A program made the translations under genes and the position numbers. A DNA stretch of 64,000 nucleotides from Neoechinorhynchus agilis (taxonomy: Eukaryota > Acanthocephala): the NCBI GenBank assembly GCA_051530055.1, contig CM121343.1:5704001-5768000 (forward strand), read 5' to 3'. Below the pieces are notes generated by a model. The model was not told where the DNA came from. It searched no databases and was given only the letters and a program-made list of their open reading frames with translations. Numbering within the stretch: the stretch's first letter is position 1; each line of letters begins with the position of its first letter. Of the stretch, positions 22,054 through 32,968 are shown in pieces.

Positions 22054-22286
22054 TTAACTCGACCACACAAAGTCAATACGGCACAATAGTCTACGCCTTA
22101 CGTTTCAAAAACTTTAAGGATCATTCGGAACTTCTTGTAAATTGATGTTATCAAAAATAAACCCGCCATTAAGAGCCGCCGTTAAAGAGGTTCATGATAA
22201 ACACTTTCTCTGTGAAAATGACTCTGCAAATGGCTCACAAAATGTAATCGCGGATTTTGAGTTTTAATCGCATGTTTGAGGTCTTT

Positions 22287-22967
22287 TCAAACGTTTGAAA
22301 TAAAATCGTCTTGAGTTTGGCGGGTTCGTTGATTCCGTTTGCGTTTATCTTTAAACTTCTTAGAAGATTTGCTTTTAGATTGTACTACCGCCTCCTCTTC
22401 TTCTTCGAGCTCATCGTCTTCCTCTTCATCGGGTGACGAATACTTCATGTTTTGATTCGTGATGGTCGTTGGAAAATCCCCTTCGACGGCGTCTTCATTA
22501 CTACCTGAATCCGAAGCATCGTCGTCGTTATCCTCACTTGATACGGCGGCGCCTTCGGCATCGTCATCAAAAATGACGTCATCAGTAGTATGCTTCTCGA
22601 TTCCAGTAGCAGCAACGTCAGCAATGCTGATGTGAGCGGGAATGTGGCCCAAATTTTTCAATTGACGGGCCTCTTCTGGTAAATATCTCAATATAACGTC
22701 CGCTTTGTTGTCTTGAAAGTCTCTAAGGCCCAATAAGACAAGATCGCCCACGTTAATCCATACTTTTTTTCGTAGTTTCCCGCGGATATGGCAGAGTCGT
22801 TGTTGTCCATCGATGCACATCGCTTCCAACCGTCCATTACCGAGCATCCGCCGAACTTGGGCATATTCCTGCCCACCTTCCTTCAGGATTAATTCCCGTT
22901 TAGCACTGTCGGTTTCGTTCTTACCGCGACGGCGGTTCTTCCCCCCCTTACCCTTGTTTTTGGCCAT
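22287..22967 (-). CDS. EIF1A: Translation initiation factor eIF1A with extended acidic tail
   Basis: Binds the 40S A site and guides scanning and start-codon selection. The intronless frame has 226 residues. [19 protein letters not shown] is the basic N-terminal tail. The OB-fold at about 28-112 includes [38 protein letters not shown] and [18 protein letters not shown]. After about residue 130 the usual acidic tail appears ([11 protein letters not shown]) but continues for roughly 80 more residues as Asp/Glu/Ser clusters, ending in a Lys/Arg-rich patch and TQDDFISNV. Vertebrate eIF1A stops near 144. The ATG is 7 nt after a GTTTCAG acceptor, so a trans-spliced leader is likely. Confidence 0.97.
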   Translation of the reverse strand: MAKNKGKGGKNRRRGKNETDSAKRELILKEGGQEYAQVRRMLGNGRLEAMCIDGQQRLCHIRGKLRKKVWINVGDLVLLGLRDFQDNKADVILRYLPEEARQLKNLGHIPAHISIADVAATGIEKHTTDDVIFDDDAEGAAVSSEDNDDDASDSGSNEDAVEGDFPTTITNQNMKYSSPDEEEDDELEEEEEAVVQSKSKSSKKFKDKRKRNQRTRQTQDDFISNV

Positions 22968-22974
22968 CGATAAT

Positions 22975-23269
22975 CTGAAACGCGAATAGCAACCTGTTCA
23001 AGCGCATCAAAAGCGTCTTCAGACTCTTGTACGACCAGCAGTAAGGAAACGTTGTTGTGAAATTGCCACATTCAGGAAGGCCCATCGCAGTTTCTTTCGT
23101 GCTTCCTACGAACTGTGAGCAACGCTGCTGTTCATCATGGAAAAAAAGGATTTGATTGGTTATTTAGGCGTTATTTGACCGAGTTCAATCTGGATTCGTT
23201 CAAATGCCCAATTAAACGAGGTGTAATTAATTCGGGCGTCACAAACTCAACCATAATCAATAGCGTTCA
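22975..23269. other. Upstream flank of eIF1A
   Basis: No coding exon is seen. A promoter or outron of eIF1A would be expected here. Confidence 0.3.
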
Positions 23270-23470
23270 AAATATAGAGAGCTCCTAAGGAATTACCATT
23301 TCGTCCCTTTTGCCGTGGAAACGTGTGGAGTCTTGGGACCATCAGCGCTCACTCTCCCGAAGGACGAAAAGGATGACGGGGGAACTGCGTTCGAGAAATT
23401 TCCTCGCTCAACGAATCGCGGTACAGCGAGGGAACGCTGCCACTATACTCGCAACGTCGGGATGTTCACA
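23270..23470 (+). mobile_element. Retroelement-type module, degenerate copy
   Basis: Pieces of the module in order on the plus strand: HFVPFAVETCGVLGPSALTL (with a frame break), then RGTARERCHYTRNVG replacing the usual QRGNAAS block. It is clearly decayed. Confidence 0.5.
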
Positions 23471-23999
23471 GGAATGAAAAACGAAATAGTAAAATAAACG
23501 ATTTAGAAAACTAAAAAAATATTCCAAATCAACCAATGCCAAAGATACTACCACATTTATCCTCTCAGCATTCGAGTGTTCATGCGGACCCAAACTGGCA
23601 CATGGATACTCCTCGTTGTGACTTTCTTGTAAACGTAATATTATTTACAGATCTCAAATGAGGTCGAGTGGACATTTAAGCCTATCATAAGAGAGGAAGT
23701 GCAAAACCTGAGTTAAATCAAAAAGAAAAATCACGAATTTTCTAATCTATATCACTGAGTTCTGTCCAAATCAAAATGGAAATCTAGCAGCAATGTTTGC
23801 GTGTGCCTTAAAAATGTATTAATAAGCGCGTGTTCGCATTAATACGACGCTGTTTATTTTACCTTTAGCATCGGTGGACTTTCTACATTCATGCCAGCAA
23901 ATCTCCGAAAATCAGTGGAATTCAAGCGCACTGCGTATTGAAAGATCAAATAAATGTATTCAATCAATCTTCATTTCTCGACAATTAACACACTCACCA
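23471..23999. other. Intergenic, nothing recognised
   Basis: AT-rich sequence without a convincing frame or repeat. Confidence 0.4.
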
Positions 24000-24335
24000 C
24001 CTCCCGCCGAATTCCAGCTTTTGTCCTTCCTCGACCGTCGCCATCACGCTGGCAGCATTGCCCCGTTGTACTGTTAGCGAGATATTTTGTCGAAGGAATA
24101 CGCCTGTCTTGAGTCTCCGGTTGCCTCTCTCAATTTCTTCGAGAGATCCTGGAGCAGAGAGAGTGCCGAGCTGCCGAGCGCTCCATACGTCTCTACCCCA
24201 AAGGGGACAAAATAGTGAGCCCTCGATAATTGAATATATTTCCGTATTTTCCTCCCTTCCGCTGCACTGGCGGCACAACCGGCGATTTCGAGGGAGCAGG
24301 GGATGTTGCTGGCTGCGAGGGTATCCACACACGTG
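24000..24335 (-). mobile_element. Retroelement-type C-terminal module, longest copy
   Basis: On the minus strand one frame reads DTLAASNIPCSLEIAGCAA, then RAHYFVPFGVETYGALGSSA and LLQDLSKKLREATGDSR. After a frameshift, FLRQNISLTVQRGNAASVMA and TVEEGQKLEFGG follow. From memory, this layout (HYxFVPxAVET.G, then L..LG/SK, then F..Q.ISxAxQRGNAASV) is found at the C-terminus of many invertebrate reverse-transcriptase-like mobile-element proteins. No RT domain is adjacent here, so only tails have been left or copied. Confidence 0.65.
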
Positions 24336-25234
24336 GCGTCCCAGAGAAGGCATTTGTCCTCCCGCCACGGGAAGAGTCGAGTTCAATCAGCATTCAGTCG
24401 TGTGTATATTCCGACTTCATTTTCAATTGCTCCCGATCTAGCGAAATTTAAACTCCCCTTAAAAGCTGGCCAACAAAACGAAAACAAGCATGCTGCCTCG
24501 ATCAAAAAGCGACAAATCAATGTTTATTATCTTGGATCATTTCGCTAGCACAGTTTTTCTCACAGGTTTGTTCACATGAACATGTCCTTAGGTTCAAACG
24601 CTCCATCCTTAATGCTTTAAAAAACGCGGAGTTACATCGTAATCGATTTGGAAAGACCGAAGTGCAATCGCGAGCTTTAAAATAGGCAATGCAAAGTCAT
24701 GAAAATCATAACTAAAGAAACCTCCGACTTTATGCCAAATCGTTCCTGTACAAATAAGTTGTTATTTTTCAAGTGCCGATGAGTACCGGCCGGGAATTTT
24801 GATTCTACGGACCTAATTGAGCACAAACGATTAACGCCACTACGTAAGAGAATGTGACACCTTTATTCGTCACATTATCCCTTGCGAAGCTGCGCTGACG
24901 GTTCACGCCATGATGCCCTCTGAACAACCGTCGTTCATGAACGTAAGCAAAGCGCATTTCGAAGATGGGTTATATAACGGGCCAATAGAGACGCAAATGT
25001 GTCATTACTCAAAACGCCCTTCACCACGAAACAACAATCGGTGTATCCTCCCCATGTATATTTATGCATTTACAACCGACGCGATCTGTCAATGAATACA
25101 AAGACGTGATGTCTATGCCATCATTATATATTCTCGAAGACGATGCAAAATTTTTTGGACAGTTGCGCAAGGTATGATTTGTGGTAGGGAAAATTGCAAC
25201 CCACGTATTGCGAATATAAAACATGGTCGTGGTC
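24336..25234. other. Intergenic, nothing recognised
   Basis: Several short frames on both strands lack family resemblance. A small hairpin (GAATGTGACACC..TCGTCACATTATC) lies near 24850-24885. Confidence 0.4.
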
Positions 25235-26230
25235 GAAATAAACTAGACGCGCACTACTTCGAGGACTAACGGTAAAGTTTTAAAGAAGTTGATAGCATTC
25301 ACGAACCGCGATAAATGCGGCGGAAAGAAGAACATATTTGGAATCAGCGGATTGAAATGGACTAGATGCGCACTACTTCGAGGACCAACGGGCAAATTGA
25401 AGCGAAGTTCATAGATCGCATGAACCGTGATAGCTGCGGGGAAAAGAAGACAATATTAGGAATCAGCGGATCGAAGTGGGCTAGACGGACACTACGTCGA
25501 GGACCAACGGTCAAGTTTAAGCGAAGTTCTTAGAACTCATGAACCGTGATAGCTGCGGGCAAAAGAAGACCATATTTGGAATCAGCAGGTGGAAATGGAC
25601 TGGACGGAAACTACTTTGAAGTCCCACGGTAAAGTTTTAAAGAAGTTTACATAAATCACGAACTGTTGTAGCAACGACCAAAAGAAGAACATATTTGGAA
25701 TCGGCGGGTCGAAATGGACTGGACGGAAACTACTTTGAAGTCCCACGGTAAAGTTTTAAAGACGTTGATAGGATTCACACACCGTGATAACTGCTGTGGA
25801 AAGAAGAACATATTTGGAATCAGCGGATCGAAATGGACTAAAAGGACACTACTTCGAGGACAAACGGTCAAGTTTAAGCGAAGTTGATAGGATTCACGAA
25901 CCGTGATAGCCACGGTGAAACGAAGAATATATTTGGAATCAGCGGATCGAAACGGACTAGACGGAAACTACTTTGAAGTCTCACGGTAAAGTTTTAAAGA
26001 AGTTGATAGCATTCACGAACCATGATAGCTACGGCGAAAAAAGATATTTGGGATCAGCGGGTGGAAATGGACTAGACGGACACTACTTCGAGGTTCCACG
26101 GTCAAGTTTAAGCGAAGTTGATAGGATTCACGAACCGTGATAACTGCGGCGAAAAGAAGAACATATTTACAATCAGCCGGCGGAAACGAACTAGACGGAC
26201 ACTGTTTAAAGTTAATATAATTCACGAACT
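25235..26230. repeat. 119-bp satellite array, about eight copies
   Basis: The block GGAATCAGCGGAT starts at 25341, 25460, 25579, 25699, 25817, 25936, 26051 and 26170, giving a period of 115-120 bp. Each unit also has CACTACTTCGAGG, AAAGTTTTAAAGAAGTTGAT and CACGAACCGTGATAGC blocks. Copies are 80-95% alike by eye. The array stops about 50 bp from the beta-PIX stop codon. Frames inside it are repeat artefacts. Confidence 0.9.
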
Positions 26231-26279
26231 GTATTATTTTCACAAATACACGCAAGCACTCTAGCCGATAAAATGCCTC

Positions 26280-29200
26280 CTAACCTGTTTGGGAGGCGGT
26301 GATAATATCCGGATCGCCGTAATTGTGCTCCAATCGCACTCGGGCCTTTCGTTCTTCTTCCAAATCCCTTTTCAGATTTTTTAATGCAGCACGGAATTGA
26401 GTCATTTGTTGGTTTAATCTTCGGATTGCGAGATGAAGATCATGGCTCCTACCTACTCCACTCGAAAACGAGGGTGAAGATGAAACAAACGACTTCTTTT
26501 TCGCCGCATTTTGCTGCTGCTGTGTCATCATAAATCCAAGAATAGTTTCCGTTTCGGCAGCATCTATCGATTCCTGAAACCGCTCGTAGCCAACGTTGTA
26601 GTAAGATTCGATCAAGGACAAAATCATCGCATCAGACTCGCAATTTTGCAATCTTTTCGAAACTTCGTCCATGACCGAATTGGAGGCGATGATGTCCGGA
26701 GCAACGCACCCCCTTTGTCCAGTCTTAGGTTTCTTGGAAATTATATTGCGACGGAAGTGTGATGGCGTCCACGCAAGTTGGGTGGGCTTGTGAAGCGGAG
26801 CGCACGTTCTGAAAGGTCGGATACCTCTGTTTTTTGAAATGGGGAGACTTGATTGCTCAATGGGCGGTTCTGGCTGATGCGTGTATCGAGCTAAGAGTGA
26901 TTTCCAATTCATATAATCGACACTGGAAGAGAAAGTTAAGAAAAATCTTTTTAGAACCGTTCCTGATCGGCAAAATGTTTGAAGAATCGCTTTAAAGTTC
27001 AAAAAAACTACCTGATAGCTCAATAAGCCTATTATGGTCCTGGGAATCGGTTACGACCATTTTAGATAATGGATGTTCGCTCTCAAATTTATAACGATTT
27101 TGAGGACAGTCGTAAGAAAAGCAAACGAGCACGTAAGGATAAAGCAGCGTAATTCGTTCAACCATAGATTGCTGAGAATGCTTTCGCTCCTCGTTTCCAG
27201 CAGTAGTATAAGACTCCCATAAGACATTGGCAACAGCAAGTGGACAACCAGATCCTTTTTGTTGCTTAATACAAGTAGGAATCAATGCAGCAAAGTGAAA
27301 AAGGCTCAGCAATATCCTTTTTTCTTTAAAATAATAGTTCACCTTGGTTTTCACAAAGACTACTTAATTTTTAAGACAGTAGATCAGCAAGCGAAATCAT
27401 CGAGAGAGAAAAAATTTTCGATGTGAATGTGGCGATCATAATTCTCCAGATAAAAATACCTCCATCAAGTAAAATAATCAGTCGTGTAAGGGATAATCAC
27501 TTCAAATACACTTAAAATGTAACAGGCTAGCTATTCAAAAAATCAAACAATTCAATAAAATATGCGCTTTATTCGGGGTGGATATTAAGCGAAATATAGT
27601 CAAATCTGGTCATTACGACTAAAACGATCGCGTCCCGATGTGATCCGACTAACCAAAATCGACAAAGTGTATAGTGCATTAAAGTACAAAGAACCTTAGT
27701 TGATTGTGGACAACACGATCAAGTTTCATTGGCAATTATACTGCAATCCGGAATGTTGGAACAAATACTGTAAATACCAGGCGCTATCTAATACAAGTGC
27801 CCAATTTATGTGCACCTATAATTTATAGAGTATTTAAGATGATATCAGAAACATTTTGATGGAGAAGCAAAAGGAGAGTTCACTTAAAACTTCACCATAA
27901 TTACCTCTCGGTCCCAGCCAGCAACTGGGGCAGACAGTACTTCTATCTCCAGTTCCTTTCGCCTTCTAGTGTCTTCAATGTGTGGCTGGTAATCAGAGCG
28001 GATAAATGCCAATTCTTAGGTTCTCAAGGTTAACTCACCGACATATCTTTGTAGTATTGAATTGCCCTTTGTATATCGCCTCGATCGGGATGATGCTCCT
28101 GTTACTGCGAAATGCGTTTATAGACTGACAGTTCATGAGGTACCTCGTAGGTTCTTTCTAGATCTCGGAGTAACAGTGGGTATTTCGCGATGGCACGAAA
28201 AGGACTCGATAAATGTCGATTGACGCAAATAATGAACTGAGCGGCGAATCGCGTACTGTTTTTAGATGGCGATTGCAGTTGGGCGATAGGAAAAGTCTCG
28301 CTTCCCTCTCCTCCTTGATACTTGGTCATCAGGGCGTATATCTCTTTGCTGCGACAAAAATGGGTAATTGTGTAAAAAGACCACCATTGATACCTTTTTA
28401 TGTTCATCAGTCGTATCAAGCACGGATGAACGGACGCGTATTGCTCGAGACATGATTGTATTCGTGGAGCCGCTTGCAAAAATAATGCTCCCGCGTGGCC
28501 GGTTGAATAAGATTGTTGGTGGTTTCTGGTCGTCAAAACCACGAGTGAGTTTGCGATGGCAGATTTGATGTGACAGTGTTCATCTAGGATGGACTTTACG
28601 GACGTGAGGAGGGCGACATCGTCTTCGTCGAGTCTTGAAAAGAGAGTTAGTTTCGAAATCGTGAAAACGAGACTAACATTGACGGTGATTGTTGAATCAG
28701 AGGCTTCAAGAAAGTGTTGAGAAACGAATTAACCTCATTACAGTGCCCATGAATGAATTTGATTAGAACCACAGTTGACTGAATGAGAAGGAATATGATA
28801 CTTGAGAAGGTGTGTACTGTGTCCCTTCAAACCTGATTTCGCTCGTCCTGTTGTTGATCGCGATTAGAAGGAGGAGGAGCCCATTGCTGCACCACGGATG
28901 CTTGGGAATTGTCGGAATCTAGACAAGGGTGTTTTTAGAAATCGTCTTAAGAAACCAAGTTGGTTTTATGTACATTCACAGAGCACGAATACCCGTTTCT
29001 GTGACGACGTAAAACTCTGTTTTAAATGGTTCAACCACAAGCTCTTCGACGCACCTTCTCCCGTTCTATGGGCGAGAGAAGAACAACATCGGCAGCTCTC
29101 AAGGCAACACCTCATACCAATGGCGTTCCACAACCAACACTACTGTCGATGCTTATTACCCTTAGTGTAAGAAGCACTTCGCCTTCATGGTGGCACTTGT

Positions 29201-29689
29201 CAAGCAGTTTTTATGGCGGAAGTGGGAGGATGACAAGGGATATAGCTGTACAGTGCGGTTCTATTGCAGAATAGCACACTGGCAACGGTGACTGATGCGC
29301 CTTTGATCGGAGGAGGAGGAAGCGGAGGAGAAGGAAAACGTTGCGCACGAAAGAGCGCTGAGAGCTAAATGTCAGTCACTAATGTGCCCCACAATCGCGG
29401 ACATCAAGGATACGTGCCTGAAACCAAAGTTACGTAATTGCTAGGAAACCATCCGGTCAATCCATTCAGAGTGCCTTCCCACCATCCGCCATCGGGCGTA
29501 CGTGTTGGCGTCAAAACGTCGCCCACTTTCAGGTTCAACTGAACAACTCACTGCGTTAAATCACTTCAAATAAAGCGTCACAGCTACCTCGTCATTATGC
29601 GTCGCTCTGTAGTTATAAAGAACTCGCACTTGCCGACTCCTGCTCAATTCGATTAAGAGTGATGCGTCATTACTTTCACCTTCTTCCAT
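26280..29689 (-). CDS. ARHGEF7: Rho guanine-nucleotide exchange factor beta-PIX (ARHGEF6/7)
   Basis: Activates Rac/Cdc42 and links PAK and GIT at adhesions and synapses. Exons read: 29689-29588, 29538-29414 (SH3, GWFPSNYV with GGWWEGTLNG), 28918-28833 (Gln/Pro linker), 28778-28678, 28633-28394, 28348-28144 (DH domain, YPLLLRDLERTYE), 28098-28039, 27985-27905 (RRRKELEIEVLSAPVAGW), 27264-27012 (PH, ERITLLYPYVLVCF) and 26962-26280. The last exon opens with SGTVLKRFFL, ends the PH domain, then has DAMILSLIESYYNVG and a coiled coil (LKNLKRDLEEERKARVRL). Phases agree from the third listed exon to the stop, but not from the second to the third, so a further small exon is probably missing in 28930-29410. 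Introns are as short as 44-49 bp. The ATG is 25 nt after TTTCTTTCAG. The end ASQTG lacks the PDZ-binding ETNL of vertebrates. Confidence 0.95.
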
Positions 29690-29714
29690 ATCTCAGTTCA
29701 TTAACGCTATAAAT

Positions 29715-30492
29715 CTGAAAGAAATCAATAATCCTTCTCCATTTCCACAATGTCGCTTCAAAAAGTGGACAAGTATTGTTAATGATTTCCCGGTGCTCAT
29801 TTGGATTCTAAATGCATTTGTGACTCAAACGGGAAAATTGAACGTAACTGTTAAGAACGAACGGTACGCGTTAAATAGAACAAAATTAATAGCGAATGCA
29901 TGACGAAACTAGGTCGGAATCAACGTGAAGACGTTTCACGCCGATGAAATTCTTAGAATCTTGCCCGAATGCAGTGAAAGTGCCGCGATCTAAAGTCGGT
30001 TGATATCCAACTGTGATTCTTTCGTTGTTAGGAGAAATTTTCCGATAACATTGCGCGCTAAGAATATGTTTTCTTCGTCAGCAATCGATCGCCTGATTTT
30101 CTGTAATGATCAGTATGTTTTAGGGGATATTGCCGCGATTCCAATGATTGATCAATTTTAGGATAAAAATTGTCGTTTCGTTGTGATCCTAATTATTGGA
30201 AAATACGGAGAATTAAGCACTTTTACACCACTAAGCGTTCAACAAATCCAATTATGTTGCCAATTTTTCACGATCAACTCTTAGATTAAGGAATGGAGGA
30301 GATCATTGTAGTGATTGGGATAAACGTATCTCTCAAAAAAATTTAGGTTTCAAATGCCCCTTTCAACAAATTTATCCATTGGTCTTCTTGAGTATTTCAT
30401 CACTCAGCATGCACTTTCCTTCGTATTCTTGACGGCTTCTTCATTGAATTCCACCGCCCAGACCTTAAACGGTCGATTGAACGATGGGGAGG
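29715..30492. other. Intergenic between beta-PIX and WDFY
   Basis: This is the upstream flank of beta-PIX and the 3' flank of the WDFY gene. No other gene, repeat or RNA was recognised. Confidence 0.4.
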
Positions 30493-32222
30493 TTACACGG
30501 ATATGAAATTTACTTTGAGTGATCTATCAGAAGCAACTGTTAAAATGCGGCGGCTCTTCAGATCAAATCCTATAATGGAAATGGGATGTCCAGCATCGCA
30601 AAAGGAAGCTTGACTGATTTTGCTGGAGTATTTGTATAATTCGAGAACAGTACTGAAGTAGACATACCATTCTGGACGGATGGTGCCGCAGCACCCCTGA
30701 CAGAGCCTAATTGGAACTTCGTATCCGTATATGGGCAGAACTGATCGATGAGGTGAGCAGGAATCACATGCGACATCGCTTCTCAGATACGAAGACTATT
30801 TTGAGAATCGATGACATAAAGCTTTGCCGCACTTTCTGCAGTGATGCTGATTCCGGTCTTTTAGAAAATATCTTAAAATACACTAAATACCTGACGAACG
30901 CCCATGGTTTTTTTCTCCCACATATCCTTGAGACACCAAATGAACGGCTTTCCACATATCTCACAATTGTCCGATCTCGACCACTCGGCAACCTAGCGAA
31001 GAAAATGATGAAACATTAAGAAGGAGCAGTAAAAGGGCTCATTTGGACGGTATCGAAACTTTGAAAACCTAGAAAAACATCCAAAGGGGAGCTTTTTTTA
31101 AATGAACAGGGCTATTTCCGTTGAATTTCCCGAACGAAGTAATTATGTAGTCAAACGGGGGGGGCGGGAAGATGGTTCAAAATGAAACCTGCATTCGATT
31201 CACGTTTTTGGAGATGTTCCAAAATGCAACAACTCCATTTTCATAAGCAGCAATGAGGTGAGAAAAGCCGGTTTCACTGTCGATCTTCATAAGTGACAGT
31301 CCAGTTGCGACGTTCACATCGTCCGGCTGTCCATGTAGTTCAAATCGTTCGCCTCGTTTGTTACCGATGTCCCATACGATGATTACATCACACGATGCCG
31401 AAAAGAGTCTTTCCGTTTCTGCATCCCAACAGAGGCACTTTACTGATCCTAGAGAAGAACTTTTTTAGGCAGAATGTGAGTACAGGAGTAGCAAACCCGA
31501 ATGACCGACTAGACAAGTAGCTGCCGTCGTTTCGTCTTCTTCCCTTCGATAGGAATTCAAGAATTGAATATGTCCACATTGTTCGCCAATGAACACACAT
31601 CCACTAACTTCGTCCACACTTTTTGTTTGTTTCATAGTTCAAAGCGGCAAGCAAAAATAGGAAAGTACTAACCAAATGCAGGTCGTTGGTGAGCTGAATG
31701 ACAACGAAGAGATTAAGGCCCCATCCTGAGTAGAATGATAACACAGCAATTTGTCCTGCCCGGTACTCAAGAGCCAATGATGCTGGTGACTGTTTGTGAG
31801 TGCACTGAGTGTCTTCGAGTGACCGATGCAATCGAAGACGTGACTAACGCTGTTCAGATCATCACTCAAAAGGTAACCCTAACGAGTTCAAACGTGAACA
31901 CTCAAGAACGTGGACACAAACCATTATTAGGCCGTCTTCGAGACCTACGAAGATCTGTCTGCTGTGTTCAACGTACTCCAAACAGGACGGTAGTACCGGA
32001 AGGTATTGACAGACACTCGGCCAAAATCGTCCGCTCTCGCGCTTCAGCCAAACACGTACTGATCTTAACAAAAACGAGATGAACGCTCAGTTTGACAAAT
32101 GCTCATAAGTACCTGTCGCTCGATATTGTTATGAACCCATCGTCGTCCGAGATTAATGCCGCGCCCGTAACCTCCCGAGCGAAATCACTGAGTCTGCACA
32201 GAAGGTTGAGTTTGATGGCCAT
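30493..32222 (-). CDS. WDFY2: WD40 and FYVE domain protein, WDFY1/2 type
   Basis: Endosomal phosphatidylinositol-3-phosphate-binding propeller protein. Exon 1 (32222-32113) joins exon 2 (from 32063) in phase: ISSDR/SVRVWLKRESGRFWPSV, very close to the vertebrate WDFY text. Further exons give HSKTLSALTNSH with WLLSTGQDK (about 31730-31800), SGCVFIGEQCGHIQFL (about 31580), GSVKCLCWDAETERLFSASC with VIIVWDIGNKRGE (about 31350-31450) and VVAFWNISKN (about 31210). The FYVE part is split over CEICGKPFIWCLKDMWE (about 30930), HHCRKCGKALCHR (about 30820) and VPIRLCQGCC (about 30700). A last WD-like strand (LKSRRILTVASDRSLKV) precedes a stop at 30493. Exon limits in the middle are approximate. The repeat array at 32437 lies just upstream. 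Confidence 0.92.
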
Positions 32223-32436
32223 TTGCCGATTCGCACTAGTTTGACAGCTCTCAAAACTACAGCTCATATGTTCCTCTTCCACGAGACGGCAGGAAGAATT
32301 TCCACAATCTGCTTGGAAACGTCGGGCAATCGCTTTCTGTCCTGTTTTCTTTTTCCTACCACTCCACTGAACGGTTTTGATCGTTCAAATCTGGAAGGGC
32401 GGGTCCGCGAAATTTAGGTGACCCATCATCCGTTGG

Positions 32437-32968
32437 ATGATTCAGACATTTTCTCAAGGATTGTCATTGTTTTCAGGAATAACCGAAAAAAATATCGGGC
32501 GAATGTTTAATTCAAGTTCGCCATGTCAAAAATATGAACTGCGATTCGTACCGAATGATAGTCATATTGATTTTTTCTTCTAATAGCTAACTGATTGCCG
32601 ATATTTCACGTAGGATGATTCCGACATTTTCTCAAGGATTGTCATTATTTTCGGGAAAAACGAAAAAATATCGGGGCGAATGTTTTATTCAAGTTCGCCA
32701 TGTCAAAAATATGAAGTGCGATTCGTACCGTACGATAGTCATATTGATTTTTTCTTCTTCTAATAGCTAACGGATTGCCGATATTTCACGTAGGATGATT
32801 CCGACATTTTCTCAAGGTTTGTCATTGTTTTCTGGAAAAAAACGACAAAAAATATCGGGGCGAATGTATAATTCAAGTTCGCCATGTCAAAAATATGAAC
32901 TGCGATTCATACCGTACGATAGTCATATTGATTTTTTCTTCTTCTAATAGCTAACTGATTGCCGATAC
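32437..32968. repeat. Three-copy 179-bp tandem repeat
   Basis: TTCTCAAGGA starts at 32451 and 32629 and its variant at 32809, a period of 178-180 bp. Each unit holds GAATGTTTAATTCAAGTTCG and ATGATAGTCATATTGATTTT with few differences. It lies about 220 bp upstream of the WDFY start codon. Confidence 0.85.
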
